Positions 33,037 to 43,797 are shown, numbered from the stretch's first letter. The stretch is DNA of 64,000 nt from Gottfriedia sp049568075 (GCA_049568075.1 CP144911.1), one strand, 5' to 3'. Notes: a model not told the origin generated them from the letters alone. Numbers and translations are program-made.

Positions 33037-35115
33037 TTACTCACCTTTATATTTTTTGATAATTTCTTCAGAAATTGATTTTGGTACATCTTCGTAATGG
33101 TCAAATACCATTGAGAACGTTCCACGACCTTGAGTGTTAGAACGTAATGAAGTTGCATAACCAAACATTTCTGAAAGTGGTACCATAGCACGAACAACTT
33201 GAGCGTTACCGCGTGCTTCCATACCTTCAACGCGTCCACGACGAGATGTGATATCACCCATGATATCTCCTAAGTATTCCTCAGGGATAACAACTTCTAC
33301 TTTCATTAATGGTTCAAGTAGAACTGGGTTACATTTCTTAACAGCGTTTTTAAGAGCTAATGAAGCAGCTACTTTAAACGCCATCTCATTCGAGTCAACA
33401 TCATGGTAAGATCCATCGAATAATTTCGCTTTAATGTCGATTAGTGGGAAACCAGCTAATACACCATTTTTAAGAGAATCTTCAAGACCTGCAGCTACAG
33501 CTGGGATGTATTCACGAGGAACAACACCACCAACGATTGCGTTTTCAAATTCGAAGCCTTTTCCTTCTTCGTTTGGTGAGAATTCAATCCAAACGTGTCC
33601 GAATTGTCCACGTCCACCTGATTGACGAACGAATTTACCTTCTACTTGCGCAGAAGAACGGAAAGTTTCACGGTATGCTACTTGAGGAGCACCAACGTTA
33701 GCTTCTACTTTAAATTCACGACGCATACGGTCAACGATGATATCAAGGTGAAGCTCACCCATACCAGCGATGATTACTTGACCAGTTTCTTGGTCAGTAT
33801 GTGCACGGAAAGTTGGATCTTCTTCAGTTAATTTCACTAATGCTTGACCCATTTTATCTTGGTCAGCTTTAGATTTTGGCTCAATCGCAATTGAGATAAC
33901 TGGATCAGGGAATTCCATAGACTCAAGAATTACTAAATTCTTTTCATCACATAAAGTATCACCAGTTGTAGTGTCTTTAAGACCTACAGCAGCAGCGATA
34001 TCTCCAGCGTATACTTTCGAAATCTCTTGACGAGAGTTAGCATGCATTTGTAGGATACGACCTACACGCTCACGCTTACCTTTTGTAGAGTTTTGAACGT
34101 ATGAACCAGATTCTAACGTACCTGAGTATACTCGGAAGAACGTTAATTTACCAACATAAGGATCAGTCATGATTTTGAATGCTAATGCAGCGAAAGGCTC
34201 TTCATCACTTGATGGAACGATTTTCTCTTCATCAGTATCAGGTAATGTTCCTTTGATAGCTGGTACATCTAATGGAGATGGTAGGTAATCAATTACTGCA
34301 TCAAGCATTAATTGAACACCTTTGTTTTTGAAAGCAGAACCACATACTACTGGGTAGAATTGTACTGAACATGTAGCTGTACGAATAGCAGCTTTTAATT
34401 CAGGAATTGTGATTTCTTCACCTTCAAGGTATTTCATCATTAATTCTTCATCTAACTCAGCTACCGCTTCGATTAAACGACCACGGTACTCTTCAGCTAG
34501 TTCTTGATATTCTTCTGGAATTTCGATCGTTTCAATGTCAGTTCCTAAGTCATTATTGTACTTAATAGCTTTCATTTCAACTAGGTCAACAATACCCCAG
34601 AAGTTATCTTCAGCACCCATCGCTAATTGGATTGGGTGTGCGTTTGCTTGTAAACGGTCATGTAACGTACCTACAGAGTATAAGAAATCCGCGCCGATTT
34701 TATCCATTTTGTTAACGAATACTACACGTGGAACTCCGTAAGTAGTTGCTTGGCGCCAAACTGTTTCAGTTTGAGGCTCAACACCTGATTGAGCATCAAG
34801 TACTGCTACTGCGCCATCAAGTACACGTAGAGAACGTTCAACTTCTACAGTGAAGTCTACGTGACCTGGAGTATCAATGATATTTACACGGTGGTTATTC
34901 CACTGAGCTGTTGTAGCAGCAGATGTGATAGTGATACCACGCTCTTGCTCTTGCTCCATCCAGTCCATTTGTGAAGCTCCTTCATGAGTTTCACCAATTT
35001 TGTGAATACGACCTGTGTAATAAAGGATACGCTCTGTTGTTGTTGTTTTACCAGCATCAATGTGAGCCATGATCCCGATATTACGAGTGTTATTTAAGGA
35101 GAACTCTCTAGTCAT
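33037..35115 (-). CDS. fusA: Elongation factor G
   Basis: 692 residues, five-domain translocase. G1 AHIDAGKTTTTERIL, G3 DTPGHVDFTVEVERS and NKMDKIGADF are visible, with the RGITITSAATT switch region; domain IV follows the KFVRQSGGRGQFGHVW segment. Catalyses translocation with GTP hydrolysis. Between rpsG and tuf, preceded by a long inverted repeat. Confidence 0.99.
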   Translation of the reverse strand: MTREFSLNNTRNIGIMAHIDAGKTTTTERILYYTGRIHKIGETHEGASQMDWMEQEQERGITITSAATTAQWNNHRVNIIDTPGHVDFTVEVERSLRVLDGAVAVLDAQSGVEPQTETVWRQATTYGVPRVVFVNKMDKIGADFLYSVGTLHDRLQANAHPIQLAMGAEDNFWGIVDLVEMKAIKYNNDLGTDIETIEIPEEYQELAEEYRGRLIEAVAELDEELMMKYLEGEEITIPELKAAIRTATCSVQFYPVVCGSAFKNKGVQLMLDAVIDYLPSPLDVPAIKGTLPDTDEEKIVPSSDEEPFAALAFKIMTDPYVGKLTFFRVYSGTLESGSYVQNSTKGKRERVGRILQMHANSRQEISKVYAGDIAAAVGLKDTTTGDTLCDEKNLVILESMEFPDPVISIAIEPKSKADQDKMGQALVKLTEEDPTFRAHTDQETGQVIIAGMGELHLDIIVDRMRREFKVEANVGAPQVAYRETFRSSAQVEGKFVRQSGGRGQFGHVWIEFSPNEEGKGFEFENAIVGGVVPREYIPAVAAGLEDSLKNGVLAGFPLIDIKAKLFDGSYHDVDSNEMAFKVAASLALKNAVKKCNPVLLEPLMKVEVVIPEEYLGDIMGDITSRRGRVEGMEARGNAQVVRAMVPLSEMFGYATSLRSNTQGRGTFSMVFDHYEDVPKSISEEIIKKYKGE

Positions 35116-35255
35116 CAGGGTTCTTTCTCCCTTCCAGTATTAGTTAGGATTTTTTAGTACAAGAAAAAGTTATTCCTATACATACTTCATGTTATTAAGT
35201 TAAGCAAGCACTACAAGCAAGGAACTATTATGTCATCCTAAATTATGTAATCCGA

Positions 35256-35301
35256 CGTTCACCTATTTAATCTAGCAAGCTAAATTAGAAATAGGTGAAC
35301 G
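35256..35301 (-). repeat. Long inverted repeat between rpsG and fusA
   Basis: Perfect 13-bp arms CGTTCACCTATTT/AAATAGGTGAACG, with further pairing inside (TAAT/ATTA and TAGC/GCTA), so about 46 nt can fold as nearly one helix. No T-run follows. It begins 50 nt past rpsG and ends 141 nt before fusA. The rest of 35116-35350 is AT-rich and non-coding. Confidence 0.7.
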
Positions 35302-35350
35302 ACTTAACCAACATTCATTATGTGCAGAAATAACTAAATTGCTTTTAATC

Positions 35351-35821
35351 TTACCAACGGTAGTGAGCAAACGCTTTGTTCGCTTCTGCCATTTTGTGTG
35401 TATCTTCACGTTTCTTAACTGCAGAACCTGAGTTGTTTGCTGCATCAAGAATTTCATTAGCTAAACGCTCTTCCATCGTTTTTTCTCCACGAAGACGAGC
35501 ATAGTTAACTAACCAGCGAAGACCTAAAGTTGTACGGCGCTCAGGGCGAACCTCAACTGGTACTTGGTAGTTTGAACCACCAACACGACGAGCTCTAACT
35601 TCTAGAACTGGCATGATATTTTTAAGAGCTGCTTCGAATACTTCCATTGGTTCTTTACCAGAACGTTCTTGGATTAATTCAAATGCTCCGTATAAGATAG
35701 CTTGAGACTTTCCTCTTTTTCCGTCAATCATCATTTTGTTGATTAAACGAGAAACTAATTTTGAATTATAAAGTGGATCTGGCAATACATCTCTTTTTGC
35801 AACAGGACCTTTACGTGGCAT
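35351..35821 (-). CDS. rpsG: 30S ribosomal protein S7
   Basis: 156 residues. MPRKGPVAKRDVLPDPLYNS and PVEVRPERRTTLGLRWLVNY are diagnostic. Nucleates the 3' major domain of 16S rRNA at the exit site. Downstream of rpsL by 32 nt. Confidence 0.98.
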   Translation of the reverse strand: MPRKGPVAKRDVLPDPLYNSKLVSRLINKMMIDGKRGKSQAILYGAFELIQERSGKEPMEVFEAALKNIMPVLEVRARRVGGSNYQVPVEVRPERRTTLGLRWLVNYARLRGEKTMEERLANEILDAANNSGSAVKKREDTHKMAEANKAFAHYRW

Positions 35822-35853
35822 GTTATTTCCTCCTTTCGGCTAGTTGTTATTTA

Positions 35854-36276
35854 TTACTTCTTAGCTGCTTTTGGTCTCTTAGTTCCATATTTAGAACGAC
35901 CTTGCATACGCTTGTCAACACCTGCAGTATCTAATGCACCACGAACGATATGGTAACGTACCCCCGGTAAATCTTTTACACGTCCACCACGGATAAGAAC
36001 AACACTGTGCTCTTGTAAGTTGTGTCCGATACCTGGGATATAAGCAGTTACCTCGATTTGGTTAGTTAAACGTACACGAGCATATTTACGTAATGCTGAG
36101 TTCGGTTTCTTTGGAGTCATTGTACCAACACGAGTACAAACACCACGTTTTTGTGGAGCTGATAAATCAGTTGATTTTTTCTTTAATGAGTTGAAACCTT
36201 TATTTAATGCTGGTGATTTTGATTTCCATACTTTAGAAGTACGTCCATTACGCACTAACTGGTTAATAGTAGGCAT
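35854..36276 (-). CDS. rpsL: 30S ribosomal protein S12
   Basis: 140 residues from ATG 36274-36276 with a GGAGGAAAA-type site; an in-frame upstream GTG lies in the leader and is rejected. PTINQLVRNGR start, TMTPKKPNSALRKYARV and LIRGGRVKDLPGVRYH are standard, with the lysines linked to streptomycin sensitivity unchanged. First gene of the str operon here, since rplGB/ybxF is missing. Confidence 0.98.
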   Translation of the reverse strand: MPTINQLVRNGRTSKVWKSKSPALNKGFNSLKKKSTDLSAPQKRGVCTRVGTMTPKKPNSALRKYARVRLTNQIEVTAYIPGIGHNLQEHSVVLIRGGRVKDLPGVRYHIVRGALDTAGVDKRMQGRSKYGTKRPKAAKK

Positions 36277-36294
36277 GAGTTTTCCTCCCTTCAA

Positions 36295-36440
36295 ATATTT
36301 ATAAGACCACACATCCAGGTGGTTCATTATTAGTTGAAAACAAAGTTTTTGCAAGAAGGAAGAAGCCCTCCTTCTCACAAAAACAGTTTTAAACTTGTAT
36401 ATTCCTAAATTAGCCCCGGATCTAACCTGCTTAGATTAGC
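36295..36440 (-). ncRNA. Structured 5' leader of rpsL
   Basis: Three hairpins on the minus strand: ATCTAA/TTAGAT at 36420-36436, AGAAGGA/TCCTTCT at 36354-36375 and ACCAC/GTGGT at about 36306-36323. The middle one buries an AAGGAGGG segment. It occupies the place of rplGB/ybxF. Regulation by an S12 or S7 binding event is a guess from position. Confidence 0.5.
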
Positions 36441-36469
36441 AGTGCTATTGTCTAGGAGCAACCTTGAAT

Positions 36470-36499
36470 ATCTTATCATTTTTCATCAAATGATGTCAA
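36470..36499 (-). promoter_or_regulatory. Sigma-A promoter of the str operon
   Basis: -35 TTGACA (36494-36499), 18-bp spacer, -10 TAAGAT (36470-36475), starting 25 bp after the rpoC stop. It gives a leader of about 185 nt before rpsL. Confidence 0.75.
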
Positions 36500-36523
36500 C
36501 TCAAGTTTTAAAATATTTTAAGA

Positions 36524-39500
36524 TTATTTTTCAACTAATACTTCTTCATTCATTTCAACTGATTCAGTTAAATCCTTTACAAGATCTACTTTACGGTATC
36601 TGTTCATACCAGTACCAGCTGGAACCAACTTACCTATAATAACATTCTCTTTTAATCCTAGCAACTCATCACGTTTTCCTTTAATCGCAGCGTCTGTCAA
36701 TACACGCGTTGTTTCTTGGAATGATGCAGCAGAAAGGAATGAGTCTGTTTCTAATGATGCTTTTGTAATACCTAGTAATAATGGGCGCGCAGTAGCTGGT
36801 TGTTTACCTGCAAATAAAGCTTCTTTATTCGCTTCAGTAAACTGGTGTAGTTCTAATAATGTACCAGGTAGTAAAGTAGTCTCACCTGCATCCATTACAC
36901 GAACTTTCTTCAGCATTTGACGTACCATTACCTCTACGTGCTTGTCACCAATTTCTACCCCTTGCATACGGTATACTTTTTGAACTTCACGTAATAAGTA
37001 TTCTTGAACAGCATTTGTACCTTTTACTTTTAGAAGTTCTTTAGGATCAATTGAACCTTCAGTCATTACTTGACCGCGTTCAATCGCTTCACCTTCTTGA
37101 ACTTTTAGTCTAGCGCCATAAGGAACTGGGTAGTTTCTTGATTCTACTGAGCCTTGAACAATAATTTCTTGTTTATCTTTAGCGTCAGTAGAAATTGAAA
37201 TAATACCATCAATTTCAGAAATAACCGCTTGACCTTTAGGATTACGTGCTTCAAATAGCTCTTGAATACGAGGTAAACCTTGAGTAATATCGTCTCCTGC
37301 TACCCCACCTGTATGGAATGTACGCATCGTTAACTGTGTACCTGGTTCACCGATTGATTGTGCAGCAATAATACCTACTGCCTCACCAACTTCAACCTCA
37401 GCACCTGTAGCTAAGTTACGGCCATAACATTTTTTACATACTCCATGGTTAGTATTACATGTGAACGCAGAACGGATATTAACTTCTTCAATACCAGCAT
37501 CGATAATTTCACGAGCTAAGTCTTCTGTAATTAAATCGTTCTCTTGAGCAAGTAATACACCTGTTTCTGGGTGGCGTATAGTTGAACGTAAATGACGACC
37601 AACTAAACGATCGTATAATCCCTCAATAATTTCGTTACCTTCTTTAATTGCTTTAACGTGTAATCCACGGTCAGTACCACAATCATCTTGACGAACGATT
37701 ACATCTTGTGCAACGTCAACTAGACGACGAGTTAAGTAACCTGAATCGGCTGTTTTTAGTGCTGTATCGGCAAGACCTTTACGTGCACCGTGTGTAGAGA
37801 TGAAGTATTCAAGTACCGTTAGACCTTCACGGAATGAAGATTTGATTGGTAACTCAATAATACGACCAGCCGGGTTGGCCATCAGACCACGCATACCAGC
37901 AAGCTGAGTAAAGTTTGATGCGTTACCACGGGCACCAGAGTCACTCATCATAAAGATTGGGTTGCGTTTATTTAGGGAAGCCATCAGTTTTCCTTGAATA
38001 ACATCTTTCGCATCACTCCAAATTGCGATTACACGATCGTAACGCTCATCTTCTGTGATTAAACCACGGCGGAATTGTTTTAAAACTTTATCTACTTTTT
38101 CTTGAGCTTCAGCAATAATTAACTGCTTCTCTGGTAATACGATGATATCGGATACACCAACTGTAATACCAGCTTTAGTAGAGTGTCTAAACCCAAGATC
38201 CTTCATGCGGTCTAGCATTTTTGACGTTTCAGTAATTTTGAAACGTTTAAATACTTCAGCAATGATATTTCCAAGTATTTTCTTTTTGAAAGGAGCAATT
38301 TCTTCTCTACTTTCAATAATTTCTTTAATATTCGAACCTTTAGCTACAAAATACATCTGAGGAGTTTCTTTCTCAAGGTTACTCTGAGTAGGTTCATTAA
38401 TATAAGGGAACGACGTAGGTAAGATTTCATTGAAGATTAACTTACCAACCGTTGTGATTAATAATGAATTTTTTTGTTCCTCAGTAAATGTTTCGTTATT
38501 TAATGAATTTGCTGCAACAGCAACACGAGAATGTAAATGTACATAACCATTTTGGTATGCAATTAACGCCTCATTGATATCTTTAAATACCATACCTTCA
38601 CCGACAGCGCCTGCACGCTCAAGAGTTAAGTAATAGTTACCTAATACCATATCTTGAGATGGTGTAACTACTGGTTTACCATCTTTCGGGTTCAGGATGT
38701 TTTGTGCTGCAAGCATTAAAATACGAGCTTCCGCTTGTGCTTCACTTGATAACGGTACGTGAACAGCCATTTGGTCACCATCAAAATCGGCATTGTATGC
38801 AGTACATACAAGTGGATGTAGACGGATTGCACGGCCTTCTACTAATGTAGGTTCGAACGCTTGGATACCAAGTCTGTGTAGAGTTGGGGCACGGTTTAGT
38901 AACACCGGGTGCTCACGAATAACTGATTCTAATACATCCCAAATCTCAGGGTGTAAACGCTCAATTTTACGCTTTGCAGACTTAATGTTATGTGCTAAGC
39001 CACGCTCTACTAATTCTTTCATCACGAAAGGCTTGAATAATTCAATTGCCATTTCTTTTGGTAATCCACATTGATACATTTGTAAGTTAGGTCCTACAAC
39101 GATAACCGAACGTCCAGAGTAGTCAACACGTTTACCAAGTAAGTTTTGACGGAAACGTCCTTGCTTACCTTTAAGCATGTGAGAAAGAGATTTTAATGGA
39201 CGGTTACCTGGTCCAGTAACTGGACGACCACGACGACCATTGTCAATTAACGCATCAACTGCTTCTTGAAGCATACGTTTTTCGTTTTGTACGATGATGC
39301 TTGGTGCACCAAGGTCTAATAAACGTTTTAAACGGTTGTTACGGTTAATTACACGACGATATAAATCGTTTAAATCTGAAGTTGCAAAACGTCCACCATC
39401 TAATTGAACCATTGGTCGTAATTCAGGTGGGATTACTGGTAGCACATCTAAAATCATCCAAGAAGGCTCATTACCAGAGTTACGGAATGCTTCTAAAACT

Positions 39501-40132
39501 TCTAAACGTTTAATTGCTCTTGTACGACGTTGACCTTGAGCAGTTTTTAACTCTTCTTTTAATGAATCAACATCTTTTTCAAGATTAATATCGCTTAATA
39601 ATTTTTTAATTGCTTCAGCACCCATAGATGCTTGGAAAGTTTGACCGTAACGCTCACGATAAGCACGGAACTCTTTCTCAGAAAGCAATTGTTTCTTTTC
39701 TAAAGGAGTATCTCCAGCTTCTGTTACTACGTAAGAAGCAAAGTAGATTACTTCTTCCAGAGCACGAGGGGACATGTCTAAAACAAGTCCCATTCGGCTT
39801 GGAATACCTTTGAAATACCAAATATGTGATACTGGTGCAGCTAATTCGATGTGACCCATACGCTCACGACGTACTTTTGCACGAGTTACTTCAACTCCAC
39901 AACGATCACAAACTACACCTTTATAACGTACACGTTTATACTTTCCGCAATGACATTCCCAATCTTTCGTAGGACCGAAAATGCGTTCACAGAAAAGACC
40001 ATCTTTTTCAGGTTTTAATGTACGGTAGTTAATTGTTTCAGGTTTTTTAATTTCCCCGTATGACCACGAGCGAATTTTGTCAGGCGATGCAAGTCCGATC
40101 TTCATATACTCGAAATTATTTACATCTATCAA
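36524..40132 (-). CDS. rpoC: DNA-directed RNA polymerase subunit beta'
   Basis: 1202 residues, normal length. Catalytic YNADFDGDQMAVH near residue 445, N-terminal zinc ligands in CHCGKYKRVRYKGVVCDRCG, trigger loop around MRTFHTGGVAGDDITQGLPR, and a second zinc site with CRSAFTC-like CNTNHGVCKKCYG. Forms the active site with RpoB. Follows rpoB by 46 nt. Confidence 0.99.
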   Translation of the reverse strand: MIDVNNFEYMKIGLASPDKIRSWSYGEIKKPETINYRTLKPEKDGLFCERIFGPTKDWECHCGKYKRVRYKGVVCDRCGVEVTRAKVRRERMGHIELAAPVSHIWYFKGIPSRMGLVLDMSPRALEEVIYFASYVVTEAGDTPLEKKQLLSEKEFRAYRERYGQTFQASMGAEAIKKLLSDINLEKDVDSLKEELKTAQGQRRTRAIKRLEVLEAFRNSGNEPSWMILDVLPVIPPELRPMVQLDGGRFATSDLNDLYRRVINRNNRLKRLLDLGAPSIIVQNEKRMLQEAVDALIDNGRRGRPVTGPGNRPLKSLSHMLKGKQGRFRQNLLGKRVDYSGRSVIVVGPNLQMYQCGLPKEMAIELFKPFVMKELVERGLAHNIKSAKRKIERLHPEIWDVLESVIREHPVLLNRAPTLHRLGIQAFEPTLVEGRAIRLHPLVCTAYNADFDGDQMAVHVPLSSEAQAEARILMLAAQNILNPKDGKPVVTPSQDMVLGNYYLTLERAGAVGEGMVFKDINEALIAYQNGYVHLHSRVAVAANSLNNETFTEEQKNSLLITTVGKLIFNEILPTSFPYINEPTQSNLEKETPQMYFVAKGSNIKEIIESREEIAPFKKKILGNIIAEVFKRFKITETSKMLDRMKDLGFRHSTKAGITVGVSDIIVLPEKQLIIAEAQEKVDKVLKQFRRGLITEDERYDRVIAIWSDAKDVIQGKLMASLNKRNPIFMMSDSGARGNASNFTQLAGMRGLMANPAGRIIELPIKSSFREGLTVLEYFISTHGARKGLADTALKTADSGYLTRRLVDVAQDVIVRQDDCGTDRGLHVKAIKEGNEIIEGLYDRLVGRHLRSTIRHPETGVLLAQENDLITEDLAREIIDAGIEEVNIRSAFTCNTNHGVCKKCYGRNLATGAEVEVGEAVGIIAAQSIGEPGTQLTMRTFHTGGVAGDDITQGLPRIQELFEARNPKGQAVISEIDGIISISTDAKDKQEIIVQGSVESRNYPVPYGARLKVQEGEAIERGQVMTEGSIDPKELLKVKGTNAVQEYLLREVQKVYRMQGVEIGDKHVEVMVRQMLKKVRVMDAGETTLLPGTLLELHQFTEANKEALFAGKQPATARPLLLGITKASLETDSFLSAASFQETTRVLTDAAIKGKRDELLGLKENVIIGKLVPAGTGMNRYRKVDLVKDLTESVEMNEEVLVEK

Positions 40133-40178
40133 GGGGCCTACCTCCCTTTCTGTCCTAAGGTTTTACCCTATATAATAC

Positions 40179-43100
40179 TTATTCTTTTACGTATTCCATA
40201 TCCATCGCTAAATGTTCTGAAGCTTGATCATCATCATCTTCAGTATCACGCATTTCGATTTCTTGATCTGTAGCAGACATCATTTTAACATCCATACCTA
40301 GAGATTGTAATTCTTTAATCAATACTTTGAATGATTCTGGAACACCTGGTTCTGGTACATTTTCACCTTTAACGATTGCTTCATATGTTTTCACACGGCC
40401 AACAACGTCATCAGATTTAACTGTTAAGATCTCTTGTAATGTATAAGCAGCACCGTATGCTTCAAGTGCCCAAACCTCCATCTCACCAAAACGCTGTCCA
40501 CCAAATTGTGCTTTACCACCAAGTGGTTGTTGCGTAACAAGTGAGTATGGTCCTGTTGAACGAGCATGTAACTTATCGTCAACCATGTGTGCAAGTTTGA
40601 TCATATACATGACACCTACAGAAACACGGTTATCGAAAGGCTCACCACTACGTCCATCATATAGTACAGTTTTTGCATCACGTGCCATACCAGCTTCTTC
40701 AATAGTTCCCCAAACATCTTCCTCACGCGCTCCGTCAAATACTGGAGAAGCAACATGAATACCAAGATATCTTGCAGCCATACCTAAGTGTAGCTCTAAT
40801 ACCTGACCGATGTTCATACGAGAAGGTACCCCTAATGGATTTAACATGATATCAACTGGCGTTCCATCAGGTAAGAATGGCATATCTTCTTCTGGTAAAA
40901 TACGAGAGATAACCCCTTTATTACCATGTCGTCCAGCCATTTTATCCCCTTCAGAGATTTTACGTTTCTGAACGATATAAACACGAACAAGTTGGTTTAC
41001 TCCTGGTGGTAATTCATCACCGTTTTCACGAGTGAATACTTTCACATCAAGGATAATCCCGCCTCCACCGTGTGGAACACGTAATGATGTATCACGAACT
41101 TCACGAGCTTTTTCACCGAAGATTGCGTGTAATAGACGTTCTTCAGCAGTTAATTCAGTAACCCCTTTAGGCGTTACTTTACCTACTAGTAAATCTCCAT
41201 CTTTTACTTCTGCACCAATTCGGATAATTCCACGCTCATCAAGATTTTTAAGTGCATCTTCACCAACGTTTGGAATATCACGAGTGATTTCTTCAGGTCC
41301 TAATTTTGTATCACGAGCTTCTGATTCATATTCTTCAATATGAACTGAAGTGTAAACATCTTCTTTAACTAGACGACGACTCATAATGATCGCATCCTCG
41401 TAGTTGTAACCATCCCATGTCATGAACGCTACTAATACGTTACGTCCTAGAGCTAATTCACCTTTTTCCATTGAAGGTCCATCTGCAAGAATTTCGCCTC
41501 TTACTACTTCGTCACCAACACTTACGATTGGGCGTTGGTTATAACAAGTACCTTGGTTAGAACGCACGAATTTTAACATACGATATTTATCAAGGTCACC
41601 TTTAACTTTTTGTCCATCTACTTCTAAGTAGCGACGTACCCAAACTTCTTTCGCTTCAACACGTTCAACGATACCTGGGTGTTTACAAATTACTGCAGCA
41701 CCTGAGTCTTTTGCTGAAACGTATTCCATACCTGTACCTACGATTGGAGATTCAGGGTTTAATAATGGTACTGCTTGACGTTGCATGTTCGCTCCCATTA
41801 GGGCACGGTTCGAGTCATCATTCTCTAAGAAAGGAATACATGCTGTCGCAGCTGATACTACTTGTTTAGGAGATACATCCATGTAGTCAATACGTTCACG
41901 TTTAACAACAGTGTTGTCTCCACGGAAACGAGCAACTACATCTTCATCTAAGAAACTACCATCTTCGCCTAAACGAGCATTCGCTTGGGCAACTACGTAT
42001 AAATCTTCTTCATCAGCAGTTAAATAGTCAATTTTATCTGTTAGACGACCTGTTTCAGGGTCTACACGACGATACGGAGTTTCAATGAAACCAAATTGAT
42101 TTACTTTTGCATAAGAAGAAAGTGAGTTAATTAATCCGATGTTTGGTCCCTCAGGCGTTTCAATCGGACACATACGACCATAGTGAGAGTAATGAACGTC
42201 ACGTACTTCAAACCCTGCACGTTCACGTGTTAAACCACCTGGTCCAAGTGCTGATAGTCTTCGTTTATGAGTTAATTCAGCAAGTGGATTTGTTTGGTCC
42301 ATGAATTGAGATAACTGTGAACTACCAAAGAATTCTTTAATTGAAGCAATTACAGGGCGAATATTAATTAATGCCTGTGGAGTAACTGCGTTTGTATCTT
42401 GAATTGACATACGTTCACGTACTACACGTTCCATACGAGATAGACCGATACGGAATTGGTTTTGAAGTAATTCACCAACTGAACGTAAACGACGATTTCC
42501 TAAATGGTCAATATCGTCAGTGTCACCTACGTTATGTAGCAGGTTAAAGAAGTAAGAAATTGAAGAGATAATGTCCGCAGGTGAAATATTTTTCACACTT
42601 TTGCTTACATTTGCATTTCCAATAACTTGAATAACTTGTTCACCATCTTCTACAGGAGCGTAAATTTTAATAGATTGTAAAGTAATCTCATCTTCTAATA
42701 CGCCAGCAGCAGGGTGAGCAACTTTTTCACCGATATTCTTTTCTAAGAATGGAATAATACGGTCTAACGTACGGCGATCAAGAGTTGTCCCTTTTTCTAC
42801 AATAATTTCACCAGTTTCTGGATCCACTAATGTTTCTGCAATACGTTGGTTAAATAGTCTATTTTTAATGTGTAATTTTTTATTTATTTTGTAGCGTCCA
42901 ACGCTAGCTAAGTCATAACGCTTCGGATCAAAGAAGCGAGTAATTAATAGGTTTTTAGCGTTTTCTACTGTAGGTGGTTCACCTGGACGTAATCTTTCAT
43001 AGATTTCAAGAAGCGCTTTTTCAGTGCTATCTGTGTTATCTTTTTCAAGAGTATTACGTAGGTATTCATTTTCGCCTAATAAGTCTAGAATCTCTTGGTC

Positions 43101-43712
43101 TGTACCAAACCCAAGCGAACGTAGTAGTACCGTTACAGGTAATTTTCTTGTACGGTCAATACGTACATAAACTACATCCTTCGCGTCCGTTTCGTACTCT
43201 AGCCAAGCACCGCGGTTCGGAATAACTGTAGCCGTATAACCTTTTTTACCATTTTTGTCGATCTTTCCACTATAGTACACACTTGGAGAACGTACTAATT
43301 GTGAAACGATTACACGTTCAGCACCATTAATAATGAATGTGCCCGTGTCCGTCATCAGCGGGAAATCCCCCATGAAAACGTCTTGCTCCTTAACTTCGCC
43401 AGTTTCCTTATTTAATAGGCGAACTTTCACTCGAAGTGGAGCAGCGTAGTTTACGTCACGCTCTTTCGATTCTTCTACAACATACTTCGGCTCACCTAAA
43501 CTGTAATCAATGAACTCTAATGATAGATTACCTGTGAAATCCTCAATTGGTGAAATGTCTTGGAACATTTCTCTCAAACCTTCATCTAAGAACCATTGGT
43601 AAGATGCTGTTTGAATTTCAATTAAGTTAGGTAACTCTAAAACTTCACTGATACGAGCATAACTTCTGCGTTGGCGGTGTCGTCCATATTGAACTAGTTG
43701 ACCTGTCAACAT
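40179..43712 (-). CDS. rpoB: DNA-directed RNA polymerase subunit beta
   Basis: 1177 residues from ATG 43710-43712, corresponding to the start of B. subtilis RpoB (LTGQLVQYGRHRQRRSYARI). The in-frame GTG two codons earlier overlaps the AAGGGG site. The rifampicin pocket GSSQLSQFMDQTNPLAELTH with KRRLSALGPGGL is the sensitive wild-type form. The acidic C-terminal tail is about 15 residues shorter than in B. subtilis. Confidence 0.99.
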   Translation of the reverse strand: MLTGQLVQYGRHRQRRSYARISEVLELPNLIEIQTASYQWFLDEGLREMFQDISPIEDFTGNLSLEFIDYSLGEPKYVVEESKERDVNYAAPLRVKVRLLNKETGEVKEQDVFMGDFPLMTDTGTFIINGAERVIVSQLVRSPSVYYSGKIDKNGKKGYTATVIPNRGAWLEYETDAKDVVYVRIDRTRKLPVTVLLRSLGFGTDQEILDLLGENEYLRNTLEKDNTDSTEKALLEIYERLRPGEPPTVENAKNLLITRFFDPKRYDLASVGRYKINKKLHIKNRLFNQRIAETLVDPETGEIIVEKGTTLDRRTLDRIIPFLEKNIGEKVAHPAAGVLEDEITLQSIKIYAPVEDGEQVIQVIGNANVSKSVKNISPADIISSISYFFNLLHNVGDTDDIDHLGNRRLRSVGELLQNQFRIGLSRMERVVRERMSIQDTNAVTPQALINIRPVIASIKEFFGSSQLSQFMDQTNPLAELTHKRRLSALGPGGLTRERAGFEVRDVHYSHYGRMCPIETPEGPNIGLINSLSSYAKVNQFGFIETPYRRVDPETGRLTDKIDYLTADEEDLYVVAQANARLGEDGSFLDEDVVARFRGDNTVVKRERIDYMDVSPKQVVSAATACIPFLENDDSNRALMGANMQRQAVPLLNPESPIVGTGMEYVSAKDSGAAVICKHPGIVERVEAKEVWVRRYLEVDGQKVKGDLDKYRMLKFVRSNQGTCYNQRPIVSVGDEVVRGEILADGPSMEKGELALGRNVLVAFMTWDGYNYEDAIIMSRRLVKEDVYTSVHIEEYESEARDTKLGPEEITRDIPNVGEDALKNLDERGIIRIGAEVKDGDLLVGKVTPKGVTELTAEERLLHAIFGEKAREVRDTSLRVPHGGGGIILDVKVFTRENGDELPPGVNQLVRVYIVQKRKISEGDKMAGRHGNKGVISRILPEEDMPFLPDGTPVDIMLNPLGVPSRMNIGQVLELHLGMAARYLGIHVASPVFDGAREEDVWGTIEEAGMARDAKTVLYDGRSGEPFDNRVSVGVMYMIKLAHMVDDKLHARSTGPYSLVTQQPLGGKAQFGGQRFGEMEVWALEAYGAAYTLQEILTVKSDDVVGRVKTYEAIVKGENVPEPGVPESFKVLIKELQSLGMDVKMMSATDQEIEMRDTEDDDDQASEHLAMDMEYVKE

Positions 43713-43797
43713 ATTCACCCCTTAAATAAGAGTATTTAAAACAAAAAAATAGTAACAAATAAGCAGAAAACATCCCTTACTTGTTAAACAAAAAATA

